A stretch of 64,000 nt of DNA from Clostridium sp. TW13. GTDB lineage: Bacteria; Bacillota; Clostridia; Clostridiales; Clostridiaceae. The stretch covers positions 1,994,362 through 2,058,361 of the forward strand of contig NZ_BROD01000001.1 of the NCBI RefSeq assembly GCF_024345225.1. Reading direction: 5' to 3'. Position numbers and translations under genes: made by a program. The notes under the pieces are model-generated. The model saw only the letters and a list, made by a program, of their open reading frames with translations, did not search any database and had not been told where the DNA came from. Of the stretch, positions 29,077-38,024 are shown one piece after another (position 1 is the first letter of the stretch; every line of letters starts with the position of its first letter).

Positions 29077-29176
29077 CAATTCATTTCACTACGAAATTCT
29101 AAAATTATCTATTTATCTTTGTTTAATCTCAATTGAGTATTATTTTAAGACTACATGTAGGTACTTTATGAAAACT

Positions 29177-29536
29177 CTATTTTGTACATTCCTTAAATGT
29201 ATCATAGGTGTATTTAATTATTTCTTCACAAGTAACACCTTTTTTCTTAAGTTCAATACATTCTATTGTTCCATACTTTTCTTTTACTTTATCTATAATG
29301 TCTTTTGACATTGCTCTTGAATTATTTTTCTCTTCACTTGAATTTCTTCCTTTTAATGCTCCTACAGCCATTAATGTTCCTGTAATAGCTCCACAAGTTC
29401 CCCCTACAGACATACCTCCACCAAAAGGACTAGCAATTGATACTGGAATGTCTGATTCAGTTTCCTCATTAAATGCTTTAATTATAGATTCTGCACAATT
29501 ATAGCCTTCTTTACGAAGTTCCAATACTCTTTCCAT
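29177..29536 (-). CDS. C_GCAxxG_C_C family protein
   Basis: 119 aa. Contains the family's conserved cysteines: NCAES (Cys15), the namesake TCGAITG preceded by PFGGGMSVGG, then IECIEL and VTCEEII. Members are found mostly in anaerobes and are thought to bind a redox cofactor or metal; function is not established. Single gene with AAGGAG and its own terminator. Confidence 0.88.
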   Translation of the reverse strand: MERVLELRKEGYNCAESIIKAFNEETESDIPVSIASPFGGGMSVGGTCGAITGTLMAVGALKGRNSSEEKNNSRAMSKDIIDKVKEKYGTIECIELKKKGVTCEEIIKYTYDTFKECTK

Positions 29537-29589
29537 ATATACTCTCCTTAATTTTCATATTTGTTTTATCTGATAGTTTATTTTCTAAT

Positions 29590-29640
29590 AAAGCATCTTC
29601 TAAAAATAAGTGCATATACTAATCTATTGTTAGATGCTTA
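29590..29640. repeat. Dispersed palindromic repeat family 1, short copy
   Basis: GCATCTTCTAAAAATAAGT then ACTAATCTATTG and the closing TAGATGC. Matches the 73-bp copies at 39455 and 57693 but lacks most of the right arm. Confidence 0.55.
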
Positions 29641-29735
29641 ATTCAACAAATCCTTGTATTTATGTTTTCTTGTAAGCTCATTATATAATAATCCTTTAAA
29701 GATTATCTGTGATTAAATCACAAACATTTAACTAA

Positions 29736-30371
29736 TTATCTATATGATTTAACACCAAACCCTTGCTTCAATGGCAATATTCTAATTTTTAATAAGCTAA
29801 GTAGAGTATCTAAACTTTTTAATCTATTAATATACTTTATATTATTTTTTCGAACTAACTTTTCTATAACATTAATAATATCTCTCTTTTCTTCTTCTAT
29901 TAATTCATTATGACTCTTTAAGTATTCTCTATTAATGTATACCAGGGTATTCCAAATTTGCTCTTCAGTAATAGCATTTATATCCATCAATACCCATGTA
30001 AAATCTTTTCTTCTATTATGCTCTGGATATGCTTTTATAAAAAATTCCAGGAAATAATTCTTTTCCACTGGATCTTTCACTTTAACATATTTTCCAAGCT
30101 GAGTTTTAAGTGCATTTTTCAAAAACATTATAGTATTTGGTTTCACAGTACTGGCCATTTCATTTATTTTATTATAAACAAAATTATAGTTTTCTTGAAT
30201 CTGTTCTTCAGTAGCATTAGAATGCTTTAGAACCTTTAAAATTTCTACATACTCTAATATTGTCTTTTTAGATGTTAACTCTTTATTATATATCTTACCC
30301 CAAACATCAGTAGCACTTAATTCTTGAAAATCTATTTCTAATTCATTATTTTCTTTCGTTGTTTCCTTCAT
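29736..30371 (-). CDS. Protein of unknown function
   Basis: 211 aa, soluble, helix-rich and charged, no Cys and no membrane segment. AAAGGATG site. Not recognised. Single gene between the C_GCAxxG_C_C protein and trpS, with long AT-rich flanks. Confidence 0.65.
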   Translation of the reverse strand: MKETTKENNELEIDFQELSATDVWGKIYNKELTSKKTILEYVEILKVLKHSNATEEQIQENYNFVYNKINEMASTVKPNTIMFLKNALKTQLGKYVKVKDPVEKNYFLEFFIKAYPEHNRRKDFTWVLMDINAITEEQIWNTLVYINREYLKSHNELIEEEKRDIINVIEKLVRKNNIKYINRLKSLDTLLSLLKIRILPLKQGFGVKSYR

Positions 30372-30474
30372 TTAATACCATCCTTTAGATTTATTACAGC
30401 AATATATTTCTTTTATATTGCTTATACTAAATATTATCAAACTTTTGTCTACTTATTCAGTAGTAGCTATATAT

Positions 30475-31488
30475 TTATTTAAAATACTCAATTCCAATAG
30501 CTTCTCTAACTTCTTTAAGGGTTTGTGCTGCCACCTCTCTAGCTGCGTCACTGCCGTTCTTAAGAATTTTATACACTTCAGGAATATCCTTTGCAAATTC
30601 CTCTCTTCTTTTTCTTATTGGCTCTAGCTCTGCTTGTAAAACTTCATTTAAGAATCTCTTAACTTTAACATCACCTAAACCACCACGAGTATAATGCTCC
30701 TTCATTTCAGCAACCGTATCCACATCCTTGCAGAATGCATCTAGATATAAAAATACAGTATTGTTTTCTACTTGACCTGGATCCTCTACCCTTATATGAT
30801 TTGGATCTGTATACATTGACATTACCTTTTTCTTAATTTCATCCTCACTGTCTGATAAATAAATTCCATTGTTTAATGATTTACTCATTTTAGCCTTACC
30901 ATCTATTCCTGGTAATCTGCCTAAAGTCCCCTTAGGTAATACTTCTTTAGGTTCAACTAATATTTCCCCATAAATTGAATTAAAGCTTCTAACTATTTCT
31001 CTAGTTTGCTCAATCATTGGCAATTGGTCTTCTCCAACTGGTACAGTTGTTGCTTTAAAAGCCGTAATATCTGCAGCCTGACTTACTGGATAAATAAAAA
31101 ATCCTGCTGGAATACTATTTTCAAAATTCTTTTGCTTAATCTCTTCTTTAACTGTAGGATTACGTTGCAATCTTGATACTGTTACAAGATTTAAATAATG
31201 CATTGTCAATTCATTTAGTTCTGGTATTTGAGATTGAACAAAAATTGTAGACTTAGTTGGATCTATTCCTACTGCTAAATAATCTAAAGCAACTTCTGTC
31301 AAACTCTTTCTAATTTTTTCTGGATTTCTAGCATTGTCAGTTAATGCTTGCTGGTCTGCAATCATAATAAAACTTTCATACAACCCTGAATTTTGCAATT
31401 CAACTCTACTTTTTAACGATCCTACATAATGTCCTAAATGTAGTTTTCCTGTAGGTCTATCCCCTGTTAATATTCTTTCTTTACTCAT
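30475..31488 (-). CDS. trpS: Tryptophanyl-tRNA synthetase
   Basis: 337 aa class I synthetase. HIGH-like [12 protein letters not shown] at 11-22 and KMSKS at about 198-202; the substrate-site [10 protein letters not shown] is present. It has the longer insert typical of the second bacterial TrpRS type. AGGAAG site. I saw no T-box leader in the 270 bp upstream. Confidence 0.96.
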   Translation of the reverse strand: MSKERILTGDRPTGKLHLGHYVGSLKSRVELQNSGLYESFIMIADQQALTDNARNPEKIRKSLTEVALDYLAVGIDPTKSTIFVQSQIPELNELTMHYLNLVTVSRLQRNPTVKEEIKQKNFENSIPAGFFIYPVSQAADITAFKATTVPVGEDQLPMIEQTREIVRSFNSIYGEILVEPKEVLPKGTLGRLPGIDGKAKMSKSLNNGIYLSDSEDEIKKKVMSMYTDPNHIRVEDPGQVENNTVFLYLDAFCKDVDTVAEMKEHYTRGGLGDVKVKRFLNEVLQAELEPIRKRREEFAKDIPEVYKILKNGSDAAREVAAQTLKEVREAIGIEYFK

Positions 31489-31706
31489 CTATATTCTTCC
31501 TTTCATACTAGCTTTAAACCATGATAAAATCTATAAATATTTATATATAAACCTATAACCATATAAAAATATATATCGCTTAATTGATTTTTCTATTATT
31601 GTATCACTTATACATATTTATTTCTATAGCAACTGCCTATTTAGCCAACAACTTACAATTTACAAATAAGTAATAATAAGATATTGTTGACTATTATCAT
31701 AAATGC

Positions 31707-31744
31707 AAAAAGAGGTTGCTGCATAATAACACAACAACCTCTTT
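31707..31744 (-). terminator. Terminator of galE
   Basis: Stem AAAGAGGTTG/CAACCTCTTT with partial inner pairing, followed on the minus strand by TTTTGC. Confidence 0.82.
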
Positions 31745-31757
31745 ATTATTCTCTATA

Positions 31758-32774
31758 CTATTTTACATATCCTTCTGGATTTTTGCTTTGCCAGTTCCAA
31801 GAATCTCTACACATATCGTCTAGATCTCTTTCAGCAGTCCATCCTAATTCTTTGTTTGCTTTTGATGCATCTGCATAACAAACAGCTATATCTCCAGCTC
31901 TTCTTGGTGCTATAGTGTAAGGTAAATCTTTGCCACAAGCCTTTGATACTGCCTTTATCATTTCTAGCACGCTAACTCCCTTACCAGTTCCTAGATTATA
32001 TGTTACTATTCCTGGTTTTGTTTTTAATTTGTCAAGAGCCTTTACATGACCAACAGCTAAATCAACTACATGGATGTAATCTCTAACTCCTGTTCCGTCT
32101 GGAGTATCATAGTCATCACCAAATACTTTAACTTCTTTTAACTCTCCAACTGCAACCTTAGTTATATAAGGCATTAAATTGTTTGGTATTCCCTTTGGAT
32201 TTTCACCTATTAGACCACTTTCGTGAGCTCCAATTGGGTTAAAGTAACGTAAAAGTGCTATATTCCAAGAGTTATCTGCTTTATATAAATCTCTTAATAT
32301 CTTTTCATTCATTACCTTTGTGCTTCCATATGGATTTGTTGCTGGTTGTAAAGGTGAGCTTTCTCTAAATGGTACATCCTTAGAATCACCATATACTGTT
32401 GCAGAAGAACTAAATACAAAGTTCTTCACGTTGTATTTTCTCATAACCTTAAGCACTACCAAAGTACTTGTTAAATTGTTATGGTAATATTCTAAAGGTT
32501 TCTCTACTGATTCTCCAACTGCCTTTAAAGCTGCAAAATGAATAGTTGCTTCTATAGAATTTTCCTTGAATATTTGCTCAACTTTTTCTTCATCTAATAC
32601 ATCTATGTTGTAAAACTTAAAATCTTTACCTGAAATTTCTTTTATTCTATCAACAACAATCTCACTACTATTTATTAGGTTATCTGCTATGACTACTTCA
32701 TAACCTGCATTTAAAAGTTCTATTGCTGTATGACTTCCAATATAACCTGCTCCACCTGTAATTAATACTGCCAT
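31758..32774 (-). CDS. galE: UDP-glucose 4-epimerase
   Basis: 338 aa short-chain dehydrogenase, interconverts UDP-glucose and UDP-galactose. NAD motif GGAGYIGSH at 7-15, catalytic Ser in SSSATVYGDS, YxxxK in YGSTKVMNEK, and the galE signature RYFNPIGAHESG. Single gene with its own terminator. Confidence 0.96.
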   Translation of the reverse strand: MAVLITGGAGYIGSHTAIELLNAGYEVVIADNLINSSEIVVDRIKEISGKDFKFYNIDVLDEEKVEQIFKENSIEATIHFAALKAVGESVEKPLEYYHNNLTSTLVVLKVMRKYNVKNFVFSSSATVYGDSKDVPFRESSPLQPATNPYGSTKVMNEKILRDLYKADNSWNIALLRYFNPIGAHESGLIGENPKGIPNNLMPYITKVAVGELKEVKVFGDDYDTPDGTGVRDYIHVVDLAVGHVKALDKLKTKPGIVTYNLGTGKGVSVLEMIKAVSKACGKDLPYTIAPRRAGDIAVCYADASKANKELGWTAERDLDDMCRDSWNWQSKNPEGYVK

Positions 32775-32924
32775 TTTATGACCTCCCTAATCTGATGATT
32801 TAAATAATTATTTTTTATCTACTTCTAAAGCTTACATTTTTCAACTAGAATTTGTCAAGCAATAAAACATTTATTCACAATTGTTTACAGTTAATTAAAT
32901 ATATATTATTATAAATTTTTCATT

Positions 32925-33617
32925 TTATTCATATAAATCTCCAGCCAAATCTGTCAAAATATCTCTTCTAACTATCTCATAACTAGCATTTTTCTTAGCA
33001 ATTGCTCCTTTTTCAATGAATTTATTCAATGTTCTTAATAAATGTCTATAACTTGTTCCCAACAACTCTGATATTTCAGTTAGATTATAATCCTGCATAA
33101 TTTCGGTTTCTTCCCCTTCATCATTAATAGATGTAGCTAAAATATAGCTTGCTAATCTATTTTCTAAAGGATATAAGAGATTAATTGAATTGCTATTTGT
33201 ATTTTGAGTAAGTTTTTCACCTAAACTATTTATAATATATCTTAAAAAACGTCCATCATCCATTAGATTCTCTCTAATAATATTTAAATCAATAGATATA
33301 CAATAAGCTTCCTGTATAACCTGTATATTGCAATGAAACTGATTTAGCTTTATGCATTCAAGGTCACCTATCAATTCTAAAGGACTAATAAAGCTAAGCA
33401 ATAGCTGTTTTCCATTACTTAGTATGGTATACACTTTAGCTTTACCTGATACTAAAAAATACAATTTAGTTATATTTTCATCCGATCTGCAAATATGCTC
33501 TCCTTTATTAAATTTCCAAAGTCGCATATATGAGCTCATATCCTCTGTAAACATATCATTCAAACTATACTTTTCAATGTAAGAAACAAGCTTAGTCTCA
33601 TCAATAATTTCTATCAT
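32925..33617 (-). CDS. Crp/Fnr-family transcriptional regulator (YeiL-like)
   Basis: 230 aa from the ATG at 33617 (AGGTGA upstream). N-terminal cyclic-nucleotide-binding fold (WKFNKGEHICRSDENITKLYFLVSGKAKVY), dimer helix, C-terminal winged helix (LTEISELLGTSYRHLLRTLNKFIEKG). No Fnr-type Cys cluster. Divergent from two small transporters with a palindrome in between, so it probably controls them. Confidence 0.88.
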   Translation of the reverse strand: MIEIIDETKLVSYIEKYSLNDMFTEDMSSYMRLWKFNKGEHICRSDENITKLYFLVSGKAKVYTILSNGKQLLLSFISPLELIGDLECIKLNQFHCNIQVIQEAYCISIDLNIIRENLMDDGRFLRYIINSLGEKLTQNTNSNSINLLYPLENRLASYILATSINDEGEETEIMQDYNLTEISELLGTSYRHLLRTLNKFIEKGAIAKKNASYEIVRRDILTDLAGDLYE

Positions 33618-33732
33618 CAAATCTCACCTTTATTTCATTTATAATCTTGATTTTATCATTATATAATTTCTAAAGTTTTAATTAACACTATACAATTACC
33701 ACCTATAAATATAACACATATTGAAGTGCATG

Positions 33733-33744
33733 TGACATATGTCA
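33733..33744. promoter_or_regulatory. Crp/Fnr-type operator
   Basis: Perfect palindrome TGACATATGTCA within TGTGACATATGTCAT, similar to TGTGA-N6-TCACA sites. Centred about 67 bp before the transporter gene and 122 bp from the regulator gene. Confidence 0.6.
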
Positions 33745-33805
33745 TAGCATTTATCTTTATTGTTATGTTAATTTAGTATTAGTTGTTTTAGGAGGTCATA
33801 ATATA

Positions 33806-34228
33806 ATGTACAATTTTTTATCAATTTTAACAGGTGCTTTAGTCACCATAATGGTAAGCTTTAATGCTATACTTTCAAAGAATTTTGGAAACTATACTTC
33901 AACTATTATAATTCACATCGTTGGATTAATTGCAATTTTACTTGTACTAGCTGTGAAAAGATTAAAAATTCCTTTTGATAGATCAATATCATTATTCACT
34001 TATACTGCTGGTTTTATAGGTGTTTTCACTGTACTATTCTGTAATTCTGCAATGATAGCTTTAGGAGCATCCTTATCTGTTGCCTTAGGTCTTTTTGGAC
34101 AAGGAATTACTTCAATCATAATAGACCACTACGGACTTTTTGGTATGGAAGTTGTGAAGTTCAATAACAAAAAATTAATTGGATTTGCAATAATGGTTGT
34201 AGGCCTTATTGTAATGACAATTTATTAG
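33806..34228 (+). CDS. Small DMT-family transporter, YdcZ (DUF606) type, subunit 1
   Basis: 140 aa, four or five membrane helices covering nearly the whole length (FLSILTGALVTIMVSFNAIL, IIIHIVGLIAILLVLAV, FTYTAGFIGVFTVLF, LGASLSVALGLFGQG). Layout and LFGQG-type motif match YdcZ proteins, which occur as tandem pairs. AGGAGG site; 14 bp before its partner. Confidence 0.85.
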   Translation: MYNFLSILTGALVTIMVSFNAILSKNFGNYTSTIIIHIVGLIAILLVLAVKRLKIPFDRSISLFTYTAGFIGVFTVLFCNSAMIALGASLSVALGLFGQGITSIIIDHYGLFGMEVVKFNNKKLIGFAIMVVGLIVMTIY

Positions 34229-34242
34229 AAAGGAGAATTATA

Positions 34243-34701
34243 ATGATATTAAATATAATTCTTGCTTTAGCAAGTGGACTAACTAACGTTTTAGGTAGAA
34301 TAATAAACTCAAACTTAGCTAATAAAATAGGTATTTTACCTGGCACATTCTATAATTACTTAACTGGATTAATAGCTTCAACAGTTTTCTTTATGTTTAG
34401 CAGCAACACTATAAGATATTCTCCTGACAAGTTTTTAGGCTTGCCTGTATATGCATATATTGGTGGTGCTATCGGAGTAGTTGTTGTGGGAATTTCTAGC
34501 TACATAACTCCAAAAATCTCTGCTCTATATGCTACAGTACTTTTATTTGTTGGACAACTTTTTGCTGGAATAATCATAGATTATTTCACACTACATGTTC
34601 TTTCAACAGGAAAAGTTGTTGGCGGAGTTTTAGTTTTATTAGGATTAGTTTATAACGTATTTGTAGATAAAAAGGATGCAGAAATTGCTAAAAATGCTTA
34701 A
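34243..34701 (+). CDS. Small DMT-family transporter, YdcZ (DUF606) type, subunit 2
   Basis: 152 aa, paralogue of the previous gene (IILALASGLTNVLGRIIN, FYNYLTGLIAS, YIGGAIGVVVVGIS, ATVLLFVGQLFAGIIIDYF). The two probably form a heterodimeric exporter. AAGGAG site. Substrate unknown. Confidence 0.85.
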   Translation: MILNIILALASGLTNVLGRIINSNLANKIGILPGTFYNYLTGLIASTVFFMFSSNTIRYSPDKFLGLPVYAYIGGAIGVVVVGISSYITPKISALYATVLLFVGQLFAGIIIDYFTLHVLSTGKVVGGVLVLLGLVYNVFVDKKDAEIAKNA

Positions 34702-34733
34702 TAGCTATTTAAATTATAATTGTATAATTTTTT

Positions 34734-34761
34734 AGGGAAGTTACTTTAAAGTAACTTCCCT
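34734..34761 (+). terminator. Hairpin after the YdcZ pair
   Basis: 28-bp perfect palindrome centred on TTTAAA, arms AGGGAAGTTACTTT. No strong T-run follows on the plus strand (TAAATTC), so terminator strength is uncertain. Confidence 0.6.
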
Positions 34762-34852
34762 AAATTCATATTTTATGAAATGTCATGTGGTAAATTGGAA
34801 TTTAACAGTTTCCTATTTGAGAAATGCATTTATTAAGTATCTGATGAGCTTA

Positions 34853-35225
34853 TTATCTGTACTTATTAATTGTTTCATCACTCCATATATAAGCTTCAAT
34901 ATATCGTTCCGGACCATATTTTCCATCATCATTCCACTCCTGCGGCAATCCATACTTCTCAATAATTTTTAGTATCTCATCATAAGTATAAAGCTTTTTA
35001 CGATATTCTTTACCATCATTAATTGTGGGACTAAATTCTGGCATTGAATCACCTTAAGTAAATGAAATAGTCTTTATATCAAATTCCTCAATAGGAATTT
35101 TAATAAAAGGAATTTGGTTTTGTTACTTTTATCAAATCAAGAATAGATTTTGCTTCATCAATCGGCAAGTCTGATAAGTTGTCAAAGGGTCCAATTGTTT
35201 TATCAAAATAATGATATAAATACAT
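34853..35225 (-). pseudogene. Broken gene in two fragments (internal deletion plus in-frame stop)
   Basis: The N-terminal fragment starts at ATG 35225 and encodes 41 aa (MYLYHYFDKTIGPFDNLSDL...) before a stop at 35100. The C-terminal fragment (63 aa, 34853-35044, ending IWSDETINKYR) is preceded in its own frame by more coding-looking sequence (IPIEEFDIKTISFT) interrupted by one TAA. From memory of related clostridial proteins, both parts belong to one protein of about 170 aa whose middle is missing here. An AGGTGA before the 63-aa part may be chance. Confidence 0.7.
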
Positions 35226-35311
35226 TTCAACCACTACCAATCACATAAATTTTCTACTTCACATTCGCAAACAATAACGATATATATATCTATTCCTCAA
35301 ATGAAACTTAT

Positions 35312-35851
35312 CTATATTGTATTACAAAATTCTATAATTTCATTTTTTCTTTCTTCCACTGCTTCTTTATATTCCACTGAACATAAACCCAATCTATCAC
35401 AGCATTCAATTTCCATATGTCCATAAAAATGCTCTATACTTTCAATAATGCGATTGCATTCCTTCATATTGGGGCCTGTTCTTAATGCTATTGAATATCC
35501 TTTCTTTCCACTACTTATAGTTGCATGTGGTTCATGTGTATTGCACCATGGTGTACACCTATCAATGAAAACCTTAAATTGTCCTGGAATATCTGCCCAA
35601 TAAGAAGGTGATACGGATATAATAATATCTGCCCATTCATATTGTTCAATTATCTTATTAATATCATCATGCTGAATACATTTTGAAGTATTATGACAGG
35701 TTCTACAGCCTTTACAAAAATGAATATCAAAATCATCAATACATATTCTTCTTACATCATATCTTACTTTCAAACAATCAAAGACTATATTTACTATTTC
35801 AGCAGTTGCTCCATTTCTCACTGGACTACAATTCATTACTAATACTCTCAC
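35312..35851 (-). CDS. Flavodoxin-fold NAD(P)H-dependent FMN reductase family protein
   Basis: 179 aa from a GTG at 35851 (AGAGG 6 nt upstream). FMN-binding start VLVMNCSPVRNGATAEI; four cysteines in FCKGCRTCHNTSKC, as in iron-sulfur-flavoprotein-like members; PSYWADIPGQFKVFIDR is the second flavin loop. Probably a cytoplasmic flavin reductase of unknown partner. Confidence 0.82.
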   Translation of the reverse strand: MRVLVMNCSPVRNGATAEIVNIVFDCLKVRYDVRRICIDDFDIHFCKGCRTCHNTSKCIQHDDINKIIEQYEWADIIISVSPSYWADIPGQFKVFIDRCTPWCNTHEPHATISSGKKGYSIALRTGPNMKECNRIIESIEHFYGHMEIECCDRLGLCSVEYKEAVEERKNEIIEFCNTI

Positions 35852-35908
35852 ACTATTCACCTCTACGCATTACCATTTATCGGTATAATATTTCATTAGA
35901 ATTCCAAT

Positions 35909-36175
35909 CTATTTTTTTATCTTATGAGCGGTAATAATAGTATAACTATATGCATTAACTGTTATTTCACAATCATCTATGTCTATATACCAATTCTTTC
36001 CTCTTCTAACTATTATGGCATTAGATTTTAGTATTTTGTCCATGCACCATTTTACTACATCGTCCACATCTAAAAAAAGATTCTTTTTAATTCGATCAAC
36101 TCCCAACTCAGTTGTATGCAACTTATCTAAGTTTTGTTTCAATTCGCATTTATCATCATTTATTTTTGTTACCAT
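35909..36175 (-). CDS. DUF3781 protein
   Basis: 88 aa from ATG 36175 (GAGGAG upstream); a longer in-frame start lies inside the NUDIX gene and has no site. Conserved blocks LHTTELGVDRIKKNL, DDVVKWC and ITVNAYSYTIITAHK match DUF3781 as I remember it. Function unknown. Confidence 0.78.
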   Translation of the reverse strand: MVTKINDDKCELKQNLDKLHTTELGVDRIKKNLFLDVDDVVKWCMDKILKSNAIIVRRGKNWYIDIDDCEITVNAYSYTIITAHKIKK

Positions 36176-36221
36176 GTATTTCTCCTCACAAAATTGTAAT
36201 TTGCTAAACAACAATATCTTC

Positions 36222-36749
36222 TCACTTTTCTTGATGGCAACCATATTGTTTTCGAGTATCAAAAAATAACTGTATCAAACTCTTATAATATGGTATAAAT
36301 TCACCACTTTCTATCATTGAAAATATTTCTTCTTTAGAAGCCCACTTAACCCTCTGAACTTCTTCATACTGCAAGGATAATTCATTGATATCAACATCTT
36401 GTTCAATTAGATACACATCATCAAATCCTTTTTCAAAGTTAATGCTAATATGAGGTCTACTATTTGTAAAATCTACTCTTAATCCTATTTCCTCAAACAA
36501 TTCTCTTTCAGCAGCAGATTGACTTGTATCACCCTTTATAGCACTTCCTCCTACTGTTATATCCCACATGTTTGGCCAACCTTCTTTGAAAGGTTGCCTT
36601 TGCTGAATTAACATTTGGCCATTAGAATTAAAAATACATACATGAATAACTAGATGATAAGCATCCTTTTCAAAAGCTTCACCACGAACCATAGTTTTAT
36701 TTGTTTTATTTCTATTAATATCATATACATCCCAAAGTTCCATACTCAT
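36222..36749 (-). CDS. NUDIX hydrolase
   Basis: 175 aa. The NUDIX box reads GSAIKGDTSQSAAERELFEEIGL: all catalytic Glu of REUxEE are present, but the first Glu of GX5E is Asp. N-terminal MELWDVYDINRNKT is typical of the IPP-isomerase-like NUDIX branch. Starts 6 bp after the ADP-ribosyltransferase-like gene, so they are cotranscribed. Confidence 0.88.
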   Translation of the reverse strand: MSMELWDVYDINRNKTNKTMVRGEAFEKDAYHLVIHVCIFNSNGQMLIQQRQPFKEGWPNMWDITVGGSAIKGDTSQSAAERELFEEIGLRVDFTNSRPHISINFEKGFDDVYLIEQDVDINELSLQYEEVQRVKWASKEEIFSMIESGEFIPYYKSLIQLFFDTRKQYGCHQEK

Positions 36750-36755
36750 ACCTCA

Positions 36756-37430
36756 CTAAATATTTATTTTTTCACTTAGTTTTATAGTAAAATATTCTTT
36801 GCTTTCTATAAGCTCATATGTAGCTAATAAGCCATCAGAATCATCATGCATCGCTATCTTCTTTATTAATCCAGTATTTGATAACATATTCATAATATCT
36901 TCTCTTTTATTTGTATAATCATTTGCTAAAAACTGTACTCTTTTAAACCAATTTTCATTATAAATCATTTCATTTTCAATTAAGTTAGAATTCTGATATG
37001 AATCTATATTGGGACAAATTTCTATATCTTTAGACTCAATATGATATGGTATTATTACTTCAGGAACTCTAAACAAACCAGTTTTATATTCACCAATATG
37101 TACTGCTGAACTATCATAATATGAAACCAACTCCTTGGATAAAGATATGTTCCTCTCCTGTTTGCTTGTCCCAATAAAATTAACAAATGCTGATGAAATA
37201 ATATCCATATTTGCAACAAAGCAATCTTGAGGTTCAACTCTTATTTGTAAACATACATATTCTCCATCGTTCAAATACCCCATCTTATCATGTTGTGGTA
37301 TAAGCCAAGCATATATAGCCTTTTCTCGTAGTTTACTATTAAGTTTGTTAAACCTTGAAACAACATTCAATCCTTGCTGCATTATTGTTGGAACATTTTC
37401 TCTCCTTGTAAAGTGATACACATAAGTCAA
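36756..37430 (-). CDS. Protein of unknown function, possibly ADP-ribosyltransferase-like
   Basis: 224 aa, TTG start with GAGGAGG. The opening YHFTRRENVPTIMQQGL resembles the NAD-binding start of DarT/ART-like enzymes (HFT...NL..I...GL), and VPEVIIPYHIESKDIEI resembles their closing strand. The link is by pattern only; a catalytic Glu is not assigned. C-terminal 80 residues are helical. Next gene encodes a NUDIX hydrolase. Confidence 0.55.
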   Translation of the reverse strand: MTYVYHFTRRENVPTIMQQGLNVVSRFNKLNSKLREKAIYAWLIPQHDKMGYLNDGEYVCLQIRVEPQDCFVANMDIISSAFVNFIGTSKQERNISLSKELVSYYDSSAVHIGEYKTGLFRVPEVIIPYHIESKDIEICPNIDSYQNSNLIENEMIYNENWFKRVQFLANDYTNKREDIMNMLSNTGLIKKIAMHDDSDGLLATYELIESKEYFTIKLSEKINI

Positions 37431-37482
37431 TTAGTATCCCTCCTCAAATTCAATACACTAACTGTTTTTGTTCTAGAAGATT

Positions 37483-37905
37483 TTATTTAATTCTTTTGGA
37501 CATTGGATGATTTTCATTGAACTCAACCAAATCCCATAGGTTACCATATAAATCCTTAAATACTGCAACCGTTCCATAATCCTGTTCCTTAGGTTCTCTA
37601 ACAAATTCTATTCCTACATCTCTCATTTCATTGTAATCACGCCAAAAATCATCAGTTCCTAAGAAAAGAAAAACTCTCCCCCCTGCTTGATTTCCTATGA
37701 AAGGCTCTTGTTCTGGCTTAGATGGTCTTGCAAGTAATATTGTTGTTCCATTTGAACCTGGTGGAGATACTACTACCCATCTTTTTTCTTGCTCTGGTTG
37801 ATATGTATCTTCCACTAATGTGAAATGAAGTTTTTGTGTATAGAATTCTATTGCTTCGTCATAATCCTTTACTACCAAAGCAATATGCACAATTGATTGA
37901 ATCAT
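37483..37905 (-). CDS. VOC family protein (glyoxalase/bleomycin-resistance fold)
   Basis: 140 aa, two beta-alpha-beta modules: VHIALVVKDYDEAIEFYTQKLHF and IEFVREPKEQDYG..AVFKDLYGNLWDLVEF. His7, Glu-type metal positions fit the VOC superfamily. GGGGG site. Substrate unknown. Confidence 0.87.
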   Translation of the reverse strand: MIQSIVHIALVVKDYDEAIEFYTQKLHFTLVEDTYQPEQEKRWVVVSPPGSNGTTILLARPSKPEQEPFIGNQAGGRVFLFLGTDDFWRDYNEMRDVGIEFVREPKEQDYGTVAVFKDLYGNLWDLVEFNENHPMSKRIK

Positions 37906-38024
37906 TGCTTTTCCCCCTTTTAGTTCACATATTTTATAAATCTGTATTATATTATTGTATATCTCCCAATAACACTTAACTTAGAATTTATCTAACTTGT
38001 ACAATAGTAAAAACCTTAACATTA

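Noticed and set aside
31489-31757. T-box leader upstream of trpS
   Set aside because: No T-box sequence or antiterminator-like structure could be found in the short AT-rich leader.
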